From Paenibacillus sp. ACRRX (GTDB taxonomy: Bacteria; Bacillota; Bacilli; Paenibacillales; Paenibacillaceae), in contig NZ_JAKRNK010000016.1 of the NCBI RefSeq assembly GCF_022346885.1, forward strand, positions 1 to 52,079: a stretch of 52,079 nt of DNA. The letters run 5' to 3'. The translations under genes were made by a program, and so were the position numbers. The notes under the pieces were generated by a model. That model was not told where the DNA came from. It saw only the letters and a list, made by a program, of their open reading frames with translations, and made no database searches. This document shows positions 17,803-26,639 of this stretch, one piece after another. Numbering within the stretch: the stretch's first letter is position 1; the number at the start of each line of letters is the position of its first letter.

Positions 17803-17831
17803 TTATGTTACTTTATATTATATAGTATAAT
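17803..17831 (+). promoter_or_regulatory. Promoter and palindrome upstream of LLM copy 2
   Basis: A perfect TATAAT (17826-17831) with a weak -35 (TTATGT, 17803-17808) at 17 nt. The spacer contains TACTTTATATTATATAGTA (17809-17827), a 19-bp near-palindrome with TACT/AGTA ends resembling operators of HxlR/DUF24 or MarR-type redox sensors. No such regulator gene lies in this window next to it. Confidence 0.5.
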
Positions 17832-17852
17832 AAAATATAGGAGGCGAACACG

Positions 17853-18926
17853 ATGACAGATAAACCGATAATGGAAATTGGAATCAGTACTTTTTTGGAG
17901 GCATCTACAAATCCGGCGACGGGCGAGCGTATAAGCCATACCGAAAGAATTCGGCGAGCGGTTGAGGAGATTGTTCTAGCCGATCAGGTTGGACTTGATG
18001 TCTACGGCATCGGCGAACATCATCGGTATGAGTATGCCGCCTCAGCTCCGGCAGTTATTCTGGCGGCAGCGGCAGCCCAGACGAAGCATATTCGGCTGAC
18101 CAGCGCCGTGACCGTCCTATCCTCGGACGATCCGGTACGCGTCTATCAGCAGTTTGCAACGCTTGATGCCATCTCAAACGGACGTGCCGAGATCATGGCG
18201 GGCCGCGGTTCTTTCATTGAATCCTTCCCACTGTTCGGTTACAGCTTGAATGATTACGAGCAATTGTATGATGAGAAGCTGGAACTTCTGCTCGCTATCC
18301 GTGAGTCGGAGAAAGTGACCTGGCGGGGAAGTCGCCATCGCGCGGCCATAGACAATCTGGGTGTATACCCGCGAGCTGTTCAGAATCCGCTTCCTGTCTG
18401 GATTGCCACCGGTGGTAACGTGGAATCTTCCGTCAGAGCCGGCATGCTTGGCTTGCCTGTAGTTTATGCGATCATTGGAGGCATGCCAGAGCGTTTTGCG
18501 CCGCTTGTCGAGCGCTACAAGCGATCTGCGGCAACGGCTGGACACGATGTAAATAAGCTGCAAATCGCGACCCATTCGCACGGCATTGTAGCGGATTCCT
18601 CAGAAAGAGCAGCGGAGCTGTTGTTCCCGGGGACACAAGCCTCGATGAACAAGATCGGACGCGAGCGCGGTTGGGGTTCTCAGTATACACGCGCAACCTT
18701 CGATGAGGACTGCAAATTGAAGGGTTGCTTGTATGTCGGCGACCCAGAGTATGTCGCTGAAAAAATCGTGCTGCTCCGTCGTAACTTGGGCGTGACGCGC
18801 TTCTTCCTGCACTGCGACATCGGATCAATCCCGCACCGTGATATTCTGCGTTCGATCGAACTGCTTGGCACGAAAGTTGCACCGCTCGTGCGCAAGGAAC
18901 TTGCACGTACTGAGGGCAAGGCATAA
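17853..18926 (+). CDS. LLM class flavin-dependent monooxygenase (copy 2)
   Basis: A 357-residue luciferase-like TIM-barrel flavin oxidoreductase, closely related to the protein encoded at 4217-5284 (shared ISH, EEIVLADQVGLDV, GIGEHHR, NGRAEIMAGRGSF, ESFPLFGY and NLGVYPR blocks). Compared with copy 1 it has a six-residue N-terminal extension (MTDKPI) supported by an AGGAGG site, and it is monocistronic with its own promoter and terminator. The substrate is unknown. Its codon use looks more GC-rich than the flanking intergenic DNA, as in copy 1. It was probably produced by duplication or separate acquisition. Confidence 0.86.
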   Translation: MTDKPIMEIGISTFLEASTNPATGERISHTERIRRAVEEIVLADQVGLDVYGIGEHHRYEYAASAPAVILAAAAAQTKHIRLTSAVTVLSSDDPVRVYQQFATLDAISNGRAEIMAGRGSFIESFPLFGYSLNDYEQLYDEKLELLLAIRESEKVTWRGSRHRAAIDNLGVYPRAVQNPLPVWIATGGNVESSVRAGMLGLPVVYAIIGGMPERFAPLVERYKRSAATAGHDVNKLQIATHSHGIVADSSERAAELLFPGTQASMNKIGRERGWGSQYTRATFDEDCKLKGCLYVGDPEYVAEKIVLLRRNLGVTRFFLHCDIGSIPHRDILRSIELLGTKVAPLVRKELARTEGKA

Positions 18927-18959
18927 GATAACTATACTAAAAGAATAGATCGTATTTAA

Positions 18960-18989
18960 AGCATGTAAAGTAATAGTACATGCTTTTTT
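18960..18989 (+). terminator. Intrinsic terminator of LLM copy 2
   Basis: AGCATGTA (18960-18967) pairs with TACATGCT (18977-18984) and is followed by a run of T. It ends the LLM transcript 33 nt after the stop. The next ~240 nt to 19225 are AT-rich with no gene seen. Confidence 0.85.
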
Positions 18990-19224
18990 AATTACTTAAA
19001 TAATTAAAAACTAGATATATTATTTATAGTATTTAAAGTATATAATGCACACATTATATGTATTTAAGTAAATTAATTGGGATTAATGTAGATGTTCACT
19101 TTAGAAAGAGAAAAGAGATACATTTTACTAAATCAACAAGGGACGTGATAGTACCGGTAGCTAAGTGTGGCGGGTAGTACTACCATTTTACCAAAGGATG
19201 ATTTCTTTTTGTTTTCCTCGACAT

Positions 19225-19277
19225 AAAAAGGGGCAAAATCCCTCAGCCAATTTCCTATGGCTTTTGGGACAGCCCCT
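19225..19277 (-). terminator. Intrinsic terminator of the DUF2785 gene
   Basis: On the minus strand, AGGGGCTGTCCC pairs with GGGATTTTGCCCC around an inner GCCA/TGGC helix and is followed by five U. It lies 9 nt after the DUF2785 stop codon. Confidence 0.75.
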
Positions 19278-19285
19278 CTAATCCT

Positions 19286-20131
19286 TTAACTGATAGAAAA
19301 ACTGTTCAATTTTGCCTCAGTACCAAGTATGACAGTGTTAAGCTCATTCCCTCGGCTATCTTGTCCCCTTCTGAAAAAGAGACTGCGTAAAAAATTCTTG
19401 CTGTTCACGCGAGCAATCACCTGACTGCGACTTCTCGGCAAATTGCAGCATTCCGCTAAGCCTCTAATCCAATCAGCGATTTCTTGATGTGGAAGTAACT
19501 CTTTGTCAATCATCGTATCCACGATGTTTACCAACCGCTCATCATCCTCATCGCTAAAAATGTGTCTACCATTATGAAGCATGCCAGAAATAACAACAAG
19601 AACCTCACGCAGCATTGCGAAGCTGCTCTCCTTGCACTGCACCAGCTCGTCAAAAACATCCGCACCGTGGGACACGCTGTGAGCCCAGCCTCCTACTGAA
19701 AGGTAACCTCGCAGATCCTTCTCCTCTTTATAATAACGGAGCATCACATGCATTAATTGCTCAATTTCTGCTTGATTGAGAAATGGATTCTGTCTGTGGC
19801 GCTGCACAATCAAAGCGATAGGTAAGGCAGAGAACGTCCTTGTAAAAACTGACTGATCATCCTCGCTGCCAATACTATAGAACAAATGCTTCTCATCAGT
19901 CAGAACAGTTAAGAGACTTCGTAACTCCTCTTCACTGAATCTATTCTCTTCCTTAATCCACATATAGAACATCGGATAAATCAGGTTATCCCGTAATTCT
20001 GGCTGAGGATCGCCAATATATTGAAGTAACAAAGGTAAGAAATCTTGATGCTGCTCACCTTCGCGTAACTGATACTCATCCTTCTCAATTCTTTGCAAAT
20101 CCAGCATCAATTTGGTCCTTGTATCGCTCAT
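19286..20131 (-). CDS. DUF2785 family protein
   Basis: A 281-residue, mostly helical cytoplasmic protein. RDNLIYPMFYMWI, FTRTFSALPIALIV and especially EKDLRGYLSVGGWAHSVSHGADVFDELV match the DUF2785 family, whose function is unknown. The GWAHSVSHGAD block with two His and an Asp could be a binding site. Its ATG overlaps the stop codon of the upstream broken alpha/beta hydrolase by 4 nt (ATGA), so the two were translationally coupled before the hydrolase decayed; how DUF2785 is now expressed is not clear. Confidence 0.82.
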   Translation of the reverse strand: MSDTRTKLMLDLQRIEKDEYQLREGEQHQDFLPLLLQYIGDPQPELRDNLIYPMFYMWIKEENRFSEEELRSLLTVLTDEKHLFYSIGSEDDQSVFTRTFSALPIALIVQRHRQNPFLNQAEIEQLMHVMLRYYKEEKDLRGYLSVGGWAHSVSHGADVFDELVQCKESSFAMLREVLVVISGMLHNGRHIFSDEDDERLVNIVDTMIDKELLPHQEIADWIRGLAECCNLPRSRSQVIARVNSKNFLRSLFFRRGQDSRGNELNTVILGTEAKLNSFSIS

Positions 20132-20437
20132 TTCCCTATCTCCTTCAACATTAACATAATATCCTCTATAACAACCTCTGGCTCATCATGATGAATATAA
20201 TGTCCACTTCGACTAGCAATCCGGTACTTGCTTGACGTTGATAGCCATTGGAATTCTGCTTGGAGTCTTTGCTCGATTTCCAATATTTCTTGCAAGCAGA
20301 TTTTCGGGTAGAACCTTTTCATAGGCAAGTTCTTTATATTCCGGTGCAGCATCAACCAAAACCATACCGCAGATGTTCAGTGGATAAAGGCTGGCATATA
20401 ATCTAGCGACCAAACCACCAAAAGAATGTCCCACCAT
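20128..20437 (-). pseudogene. Alpha/beta hydrolase, N-terminally truncated with internal deletion
   Basis: The first fragment (MVGHSFGGLVARLYASLYPLN...VDAAPEYKELAYEKVLPE) carries the nucleophile elbow GHSFGG and the following strand. The C-terminal fragment in another frame (ILEIEQRLQAEFQWLSTSSKYRIASRSGHYIHHDEPEVVIEDI) carries the catalytic His in SGHYIHH. The segment between them, which should include the catalytic Asp, is missing, and about 100 N-terminal residues are absent upstream of 20437. The 3' end still overlaps the DUF2785 start. Confidence 0.75.
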
Positions 20438-20684
20438 TCTTTTTATTTTGTATAGTCACTTTTAATCACCCAGTTCAATTATAAGCTTCACGCTATTAAT
20501 ATTTCCATAATATTCTGAGTATTATATAGTTTCGCGAACTTTCTCATTTTTTATTTTGTGACTTTAGCTGAAACCACGCCAAAAGAAATTTGTAGAATAC
20601 CAATTGATAATTTGCTTACTTCTAAGTTTTTTTGTTTTAAACATTTTGCACTGAATCGCCGAAATCACTTGATGTCTTGTACAT

Positions 20685-20716
20685 AAAAATAAACCATCGA
20701 AATGATGGTTTTGTTT
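20685..20716 (-). terminator. Intrinsic terminator of the CPBP gene
   Basis: A 7-bp perfect stem (AACCATC at 20692-20698, GATGGTT at 20704-20710) with A-rich DNA on the upstream side and T-rich on the other; it serves the minus-strand CPBP transcript and may be bidirectional. Confidence 0.65.
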
Positions 20717-20734
20717 AACTAAGCCCCCTTGCTT

Positions 20735-21532
20735 TTATCTCGTTCCATACAATACGTTTTTGGGATTTACAACGATGAGTATAACAGCCACCACAGCATA
20801 CAAAATTGCGCTATACAGGATTAAATCTAGTAAGTTTCCGTTTATTAAGCCAATAAAGAAATTAAACAACTGGTGGATCATAATTGGAACGACTAAATTA
20901 TGATTTAAGTTATAAAATGCAGTCATGACGATCTTCGTAGCAAAAAGTGCAATCATAAAGAAAATAATATATTTAATTAGATCCATACCCATATATCCTG
21001 TAGTGAACCATAGAGGTAGATGCCACAGCCCCCACCAAAATCCTATGATGATCGAAGCTTTTAATGGCGAATGCCTCTTTTGGAGCTCCATTTGAGCGAA
21101 ACCTCTCCACCCTAGTTCTTCTCCCATTGCCCCAGAAACAAGTTGTAGAAAAAAGTGATAGCTCAATACTCCCCATGACGAAATTGCAAACATAGAACCT
21201 ACTTCACTATTTTTAGCTACGAGAAACAAGGTTATCACAAATATAAAAGTTTGAATGCTAACCGCAGCAACAAGCACAGAGAGTTTAAGTTTATTCTTGA
21301 ATTTATTTTTTGCAAATTGGATAAAGCTTTCCCCGGGATAGATCCTTTTAAATAGAATTGCAAAAGCAAAGGTTGAGGACCAAGCCGCTATAATAAACGC
21401 GACATCAAAGAGCCATGCAGGAAATTCTAACATCTTTATAGCTCCTGCAAGACAAAACAACGGCCAAAAAATGATATTGGTTAGGACAACAAAACTTGTT
21501 ATTGGTTTTTTTAGTTTCTTTTCTTTATTCAT
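20735..21532 (-). CDS. CPBP family intramembrane glutamic endopeptidase
   Basis: A 265-residue polytopic membrane protein of the CAAX protease/bacteriocin-processing (Abi) family. Motif 1 is EELGWRG (Glu138, Glu139, Arg143), motif 2 is FWWGLWHLPLW (His171), and a later His lies in MIHQLFNF. In bacteria such proteins act in bacteriocin self-immunity or intramembrane proteolysis of unknown substrates. ATG 21532 (MNKEKK) has GGGGA six nt upstream; a TTG six codons earlier is less likely. It starts 109 nt after the MerR regulator in the same direction, so the two may be cotranscribed. Confidence 0.87.
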   Translation of the reverse strand: MNKEKKLKKPITSFVVLTNIIFWPLFCLAGAIKMLEFPAWLFDVAFIIAAWSSTFAFAILFKRIYPGESFIQFAKNKFKNKLKLSVLVAAVSIQTFIFVITLFLVAKNSEVGSMFAISSWGVLSYHFFLQLVSGAMGEELGWRGFAQMELQKRHSPLKASIIIGFWWGLWHLPLWFTTGYMGMDLIKYIIFFMIALFATKIVMTAFYNLNHNLVVPIMIHQLFNFFIGLINGNLLDLILYSAILYAVVAVILIVVNPKNVLYGTR

Positions 21533-21640
21533 GCACAATCCCCGCTTCAACTATGTTTTTCGCGAATAAGTTAACGTTCCTATTCACGAATAACTTTAGC
21601 TTAAACCTAGGAGTTACTCACAGGTCAATACAGGTCTGTA

Positions 21641-22435
21641 TCATTTGATTGGTGCATACATTTCAAAAAACACACGTTCAAGCCCATCTTCATAAGTGGT
21701 AAGTAATAGATTAATATAAACCTGCCCCAAAAGCTCATACCCATTTTCAATTGCTACTTTTCTTAAGCTGGCTTCCACGTTATGGTCAATATTTGCACCA
21801 CCCGTCGACCATCTTCCATCTTCAATCACGGTATACATACATTTGGGATGAGCTAGAATTGCACCTTCTATTTTTTTATCGAAGTCATCTACTTTTCTGA
21901 CAATGAGAAACTTATCTTCCAGAATGCCTTCGTCATTAAAACTTATGACTCTTGTTAAAGAGGTTAGTGTAACTGCTTTTTTCAGGCTGTCTGTGTTCTC
22001 TTTTAGAGTTGCATATTCATCGTACGCAGTGAAATGATCGATTTCTCCTTTTATTTCTAAAGGCTTCATTACTTTTACTGTGTATTTGCCTAAGAATCGT
22101 TTTATTTTCTCGCAATCCTTTTTAACACTCTGTAGTTTTTTTAAAAGTTGCTTTTTATATTCCATTTCCTCTAATACTGCTTGTTCTTTCTCTTCTAGTA
22201 ATGATTGTATTTCCTCTATACTCTTCCCTTTTTTTAACTCCTGGATTTTTTTAATTTCAATATCCATTTCTCTATAGAAATTGATTGCTGTTATATCATA
22301 GATATCAAAATGATTATATTCTCGATACCCATTCTCCGTATTTTGCTCAGGCTTGACTAATTCCTTTTCTTCATAAAATTTCAATGTATCTCTAGATACA
22401 CCTAAAAACTTAGCTACTTGTCCAATGCTGTACAT
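21641..22435 (-). CDS. MerR family regulator with GyrI-like effector domain
   Basis: A 264-residue regulator. The N-terminal MerR HTH is MYSIGQVAKFLGVSRDTLKFYEEKELVKPEQNTENGYREY, a long coiled-coil dimerisation helix spans about 75-125 (EEIQSLLEEKEQAVLEEMEYKKQLLKKLQ), and the C-terminal ~140 residues resemble the BmrR/GyrI-type small-molecule-binding fold. The ATG at 22435 is preceded by GAGGAG; an earlier ATG at 22453 would place that site inside the gene. It probably senses a drug-like ligand and activates its own operon, including the CPBP protein downstream. Confidence 0.87.
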   Translation of the reverse strand: MYSIGQVAKFLGVSRDTLKFYEEKELVKPEQNTENGYREYNHFDIYDITAINFYREMDIEIKKIQELKKGKSIEEIQSLLEEKEQAVLEEMEYKKQLLKKLQSVKKDCEKIKRFLGKYTVKVMKPLEIKGEIDHFTAYDEYATLKENTDSLKKAVTLTSLTRVISFNDEGILEDKFLIVRKVDDFDKKIEGAILAHPKCMYTVIEDGRWSTGGANIDHNVEASLRKVAIENGYELLGQVYINLLLTTYEDGLERVFFEMYAPIK

Positions 22436-22574
22436 CGTGCTCTCCTCTATCATTCCACATATTCTTTATAGTTTTATTATCCAAAGGGCTGTCGGATTAT
22501 TTTGCACAGTGACCTGCTCTCTGCGGCTTGAACCCTGCCGGATAGTACCCATTTGTTAAGTTGCACCATATTGT

Positions 22575-22608
22575 AATCAAAAGAACCGACTATAAAAAGT
22601 CGGTTCTT
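22575..22608 (-). terminator. Intrinsic terminator after the TetR gene
   Basis: A perfect 11-bp stem (AAGAACCGACT at 22581-22591 and 22598-22608) with a 6-nt loop. On the minus strand it is followed by TTTTGATT. The rest of 22436-22776 holds no clear gene. Confidence 0.7.
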
Positions 22609-22776
22609 TATCTTAACGTCGTCAATTACTATCGTTGGTTTACCACTTACTTTTCTGGCACCTCGCCTAGTAAAGCTTCATGATCCGAACTTGTTTTAAG
22701 ATCTATTAAAGCACATACGCAAGCAGCATGTTGTTTAAAAGGTCTTTTATGTTTCGCATGAAGATATTATGAAGAA

Positions 22777-23331
22777 CTAATTCTTAAACCGCTCCACTGC
22801 ATCCATAAAACGCCCATCCATCAGTCGAACGATGTGGTTCACGATTGCCTCACAAGGCGTTTTCATCCCATCCTCAATCCAATCCAGCAGTGTCCCTGCA
22901 AAGGCATAGCTGTAAAATTGAACGATGAACGTCTTGTCCTCTTCCGAAATCGCACGGGAAACCGAAACTTCATTGATGACATTGCTTAGAAGTTCAAACA
23001 AAACCTGATTTAAAAACATCTCCAAATGCTCTTTTCCAAGAGAACGACATGTGTTCATACAAAGCGACTTGTTGCTTTCCACATATTCTAAAATAATTAA
23101 TAGCCCCTGCTGCCAGGTTGCATAGGATTTGTTATTCTGGATAGCGCCTAGTGCCTCCGTTTTATAGATCCATCCAAGCAGGTCATAAATATCCTGAAAA
23201 TGATAGTAAAAGGTTTGGCGATTTAACTTGCAGGCTTCCACCAAATCTTTAACCGTTATTTTATCTAAAGTCTTGGTGCCCAGCATATCCTTCAATGCAT
23301 CAGCCAATGCATGCTTGGTGTACGGATGCAT
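22777..23331 (-). CDS. TetR/AcrR family regulator beside oleate hydratase
   Basis: A 184-residue regulator. The HTH (ALADALKDMLGTKTLDKITVKDLVEACKLNRQTFYYHFQDIYDLLGWIY) starts close to the N-terminus, and the C-terminal domain is of the TetR_C_8 type found in DhaS-like proteins. GGAGAGG precedes the ATG. It is divergently transcribed from the oleate hydratase gene across 175 nt containing a palindrome, so it very likely controls that gene, perhaps in response to unsaturated fatty acids. Confidence 0.87.
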   Translation of the reverse strand: MHPYTKHALADALKDMLGTKTLDKITVKDLVEACKLNRQTFYYHFQDIYDLLGWIYKTEALGAIQNNKSYATWQQGLLIILEYVESNKSLCMNTCRSLGKEHLEMFLNQVLFELLSNVINEVSVSRAISEEDKTFIVQFYSYAFAGTLLDWIEDGMKTPCEAIVNHIVRLMDGRFMDAVERFKN

Positions 23332-23420
23332 AAGAAACCTCTCCTTATGATGCGATGTTTCTTATTATTTTACCATAATCTATAGATTTTTTAGACATAG
23401 GGCACCTAACGTTGAAATAT

Positions 23421-23444
23421 TAGACACAGGGCTTTTAGTGTCTA
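23421..23444. promoter_or_regulatory. Candidate operator between TetR and oleate hydratase
   Basis: TAGACAC (23421-23427) and GTGTCTA (23438-23444) form a perfect 7-bp inverted repeat with a 10-bp centre. A half site with the same TTAGACA-AGGGC context occurs at 23391-23404. Both lie in the divergent control region. Confidence 0.55.
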
Positions 23445-23506
23445 TTTTTATTCCTTTCATACTCCTTTAAAGTGAAGGTGTAAGAACACTCAAGGAGGTT
23501 GTTAGG

Positions 23507-25276
23507 ATGTATTACAGCAATGGAAACTACGAAGCATTTGCCCGTCCAAAGAAACCACTAGGTGTTGATCAAAAATCCGCCTATCTGATCGGCTCTGGTC
23601 TTGCATCACTGTCCGCAGCTGCATTCCTCATACGTGATGGTCAGATGAAGGGGGAAAACATTCATATTTTAGAGGAACTCGATATTGTCGGAGGTGGATT
23701 AGACGGCATCTACGATGACGGCCGGGGTTTCATTATCCGCGGTGGCCGGGAAATGGAAAACCACTTCGAGTGCCTATGGGATCTCTTCCGCTCCATTCCC
23801 TCTCTTGAAACGGAGGGTGCATCGGTATTAGATGAATTTTACTGGCTCAACAAGGAAGATCCGAACTACTCTCTTCAGCGTGCGATCCTTAATCGTGGTG
23901 AGGATGCACATACTGACGGCAAATTTACACTTAGCCAAACGGCTTCGCTGGAAATTATCAAGTTGTTCTTTACTCCAGAAGAAGCGCTTGAAGATATGAA
24001 AATTACAGATGTCTTCTCAGAAGATTTCTTTAACTCGAATTTCTGGCTTTACTGGCAAACGATGTTTGCGTTTGAGCCTTGGCACAGCGCCATGGAAATG
24101 CGCAGATATATCGCTAGATTCATTCATCATATCGGAGGATTGCCAGATTTCTCAGCTTTGAAATTTACAAAATACAATCAGTACGAGTCTCTTGCACTGC
24201 CGCTAATGAATTATTTGAAAGACCATGGTGTTACCTTCCAATATGCAACGACCGTAACGAATGTTGAGTTTGATATGTCAGAGAACAAGAAAGTTGCTAA
24301 AAAGTTGGTCTATGTTCAAAACGGACACGAAAAACACATTGACCTGACTGAAAATGATCTGGTATTCATCACCAATGGCAGCAACACCGAGAGTTCTACT
24401 TTAGGCGACAACAATACGCCTGCCATTATGAACACTTCCCTCGGTGGAAGCTGGGAGCTTTGGAAGAAGATCGCGGAGCAAGATCCTGCCTTTGGCCGCC
24501 CAGACAAATTCTGTGGCAACATTGCCGAAAGCAACTGGGAGTCTGCTACCATTACAACGTTAGATAACCGGATTCCGCCTTATATCGAAAAAATATGCAA
24601 GCGCGATCCATTCAACGGAAAGGTCGTTACCGGCGGTATCGTGACGGTAAAAGATTCAAAATGGCTGATGAGCTTTACGCTGAACCGTCAGCCTCACTTC
24701 AAATCCCAGCCAAAAGACCAACTCGTCGTATGGGTATACAGCTTGTATTGTGACGTGCCAGGTGACTATATAAAGAAACCAATGAAGGACTGCACAGGTA
24801 TCGAGATCACAGAGGAATGGCTCTACCACATGGGCGTACCTGAAGCAGAGATTCACGATATGGCAGTAAACTCCGCAAACTGTGTCCCTTGCATGATGCC
24901 TTATGTTACATCTTACTTCATGCCAAGAGCTGCGGGAGATCGTCCGAATGTAGTTCCTGATGGCTGTGTCAACGCTGCCTTTATCGGTAACTTTGCTGAA
25001 ACACCACGAGACACGGTATTCACTACAGAGTATTCGGTACGTACCGCCATGGAAGCTGTGTACACGCTGCTTGACATTGACCGCGGCGTGCCAGAAGTAT
25101 TTGGATCCGCTTATGATGTCCGTGTGTTGTTGGATTCCACAGCAAAAATGATGGATGGCAAGAAACTAACCGATATGGAGCTGCCTCCAACAATCCAATT
25201 AGCAGCAATGACGGGTGTGCAAAAAATTTCTCACACCAGAATCTTGCAGCTGCTTAAAGAGTATAAGTTAATCTAA
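23507..25276 (+). CDS. ohyA: Oleate hydratase
   Basis: A 589-residue FAD-dependent hydratase that adds water to the cis-9 double bond of oleic acid to give 10-hydroxystearate (EC 4.2.1.53); older annotations call it myosin-cross-reactive antigen. The dinucleotide motif is [13 protein letters not shown] (29-41). The catalytic Glu82 in [14 protein letters not shown] and Tyr201 in MRRYIARF match the residues assigned in the Staphylococcus aureus enzyme. Full length and uninterrupted. AAGGAGG precedes the ATG. It protects against toxic unsaturated fatty acids. The divergent TetR gene and palindrome suggest fatty-acid-inducible expression. Confidence 0.95.
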   Translation: MYYSNGNYEAFARPKKPLGVDQKSAYLIGSGLASLSAAAFLIRDGQMKGENIHILEELDIVGGGLDGIYDDGRGFIIRGGREMENHFECLWDLFRSIPSLETEGASVLDEFYWLNKEDPNYSLQRAILNRGEDAHTDGKFTLSQTASLEIIKLFFTPEEALEDMKITDVFSEDFFNSNFWLYWQTMFAFEPWHSAMEMRRYIARFIHHIGGLPDFSALKFTKYNQYESLALPLMNYLKDHGVTFQYATTVTNVEFDMSENKKVAKKLVYVQNGHEKHIDLTENDLVFITNGSNTESSTLGDNNTPAIMNTSLGGSWELWKKIAEQDPAFGRPDKFCGNIAESNWESATITTLDNRIPPYIEKICKRDPFNGKVVTGGIVTVKDSKWLMSFTLNRQPHFKSQPKDQLVVWVYSLYCDVPGDYIKKPMKDCTGIEITEEWLYHMGVPEAEIHDMAVNSANCVPCMMPYVTSYFMPRAAGDRPNVVPDGCVNAAFIGNFAETPRDTVFTTEYSVRTAMEAVYTLLDIDRGVPEVFGSAYDVRVLLDSTAKMMDGKKLTDMELPPTIQLAAMTGVQKISHTRILQLLKEYKLI

Positions 25277-25452
25277 ACGAAATCGAATAGATGTAAAGCT
25301 ATGAGGTTGTTGCACAATGGTGAGAGAATCAAATCACCGTGCTTCAGCCTCATTTTTTGATTAGAACAAGATCCATCTCGAGTTATATGGCAAACTATAG
25401 ACATCAGGCGCTGGGCCTGAGGAACCACGACGTTCTTCCTTGTTAAAACAGG

Positions 25453-25632
25453 GCAATGCAAGCGCTGGTGTATTGTTGCGAACAAGCACCTAGTGTGACG
25501 GATATGTTTCGAATCAGTGGTGAGTATAATTACATGATCAGAATCCAGAGCGCGTCCAGAGAGGATGTTGGCCAATTTCAAGATGCTATCATTAGTTCGG
25601 GCCATCTAATTCCATGTCGTTCATCTCAGCCC
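25453..25632 (+). pseudogene. Lrp/AsnC family regulator, C-terminal fragment
   Basis: A fragment reading VTDMFRISGEYNYMIRIQSASREDVGQFQDAIISSGH matches the ligand-sensing (RAM/AsnC_trans_reg) domain of Lrp-type regulators. The N-terminal HTH is absent and the frame runs on into non-homologous sequence to 25827. The rest of the 25277-26060 gap contains only broken frames. Confidence 0.6.
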
Positions 25633-26061
25633 GTTGTTACGGAAAGAGAATCACAATCTTCGACAAAAAATGAAAGAATATCGAATATATTTTCATTCGC
25701 TACAGCTGCTTTAATATTGCTTCCTTCAATAAACAGAACCTTGCTTGTATGCGCATCTTTAATCGCCCACTTTTTTTTCATTTTATTGTTAGCATCCTTT
25801 CATGTGAACACTCCCATAGTATTATGAATTAACTATATCAGGCTGGCTAATCTTTAGAATCTTTCTTCGTTTTTTAAAATTGGTGGTAACGGCTATAAAG
25901 AACGGGTAGACATTGCATCAAGTGATATATCAAAAAATTTGACAAAATGTCTCTCTCCTCTCCTGCTTGAGCTTAACTAGGCAGGAGAATTTAAGCAACA
26001 AGTTGAAATACCGAAGAAACAGTCTCATTGCAGTTCTTCGTTCAACTATTTTTAAAACCTC

Positions 26062-26092
26062 TTGCACCTTACGCAACGTCACGTTTTAAACT
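26062..26092 (+). promoter_or_regulatory. MerR-type promoter with 19-bp spacer
   Basis: TTGCAC (26062-26067) and TAAACT (26087-26092) are separated by 19 bp, the overlong spacer that MerR proteins compensate by DNA distortion. The spacer contains a partial dyad centred on ACGCAACGT (26071-26079). It lies 44 nt upstream of the MerR gene, so autoregulation is expected. Confidence 0.6.
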
Positions 26093-26135
26093 AAAGACAC
26101 CGGTAAACAGCTAGCGCCAAAGAAAGGAGTGGATC

Positions 26136-26615
26136 ATGCAGCAGCATTGGAAAGTGGGTGATCTCGCCAAATTGACCGGACTTACAGTCCGCACATTGCG
26201 GTTTTACGATCAGATTGGTTTATTTTCACCGTCAGGGCATTCCAAAACCGGTCATCGGTTATATAACGAAGCCGATATCAGACGACTGCAACCAATCTTG
26301 TCGCTTAAAGATTTGGGCTTATCGCTTGAAGAAATTCAGACGCTGCTGAAAGGCCATACGTATACCCCGTCGGATATCGTGGCTATTCAAATTGAACGGA
26401 TCCGAAAAAATATAAAAAACGAACAGAAGCTTTTGGCCGAGCTTGAACGCGTAGCCGAACGAATGAACCACCAGGAGCCACCTTCAATTGGTGCATTTAT
26501 TTCACTTCTGGAAACGATGAAGTTGAACCATGAAAAGGATATTATAGAACATCGGTTGAACTGGGAACGACGTTTCGATCAGCTTGGCAATTTTCTAAAC
26601 GATAATTCGACATAA
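26136..26615 (+). CDS. MerR family regulator
   Basis: A 159-residue regulator. The MerR HTH/wing covers residues 4-70 (WKVGDLAKLTGLTVRTLRFYDQIGLFSPSGHSKTGHRLY) and is followed by a dimerisation helix. There is no large effector domain, so it resembles small MerR activators that respond through an unknown ligand. AAAGGAG precedes the ATG. It lies 24 nt upstream of the AHSA1-domain gene and is almost certainly cotranscribed with it from the 19-bp-spacer promoter. Confidence 0.9.
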   Translation: MQQHWKVGDLAKLTGLTVRTLRFYDQIGLFSPSGHSKTGHRLYNEADIRRLQPILSLKDLGLSLEEIQTLLKGHTYTPSDIVAIQIERIRKNIKNEQKLLAELERVAERMNHQEPPSIGAFISLLETMKLNHEKDIIEHRLNWERRFDQLGNFLNDNST

Positions 26616-26639
26616 TTTCTCTAAGAGGAGGATTTACTT

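Noticed and set aside
18174..18924. Several long minus-strand frames inside LLM copy 2
   Set aside because: They are antisense frames created by the codon bias of the real gene, with no ribosome binding sites.
25633..25827. Continuation of the Lrp fragment as a hydrophobic protein
   Set aside because: The second half is unrelated to Lrp and looks like chance read-through in AT-rich DNA.
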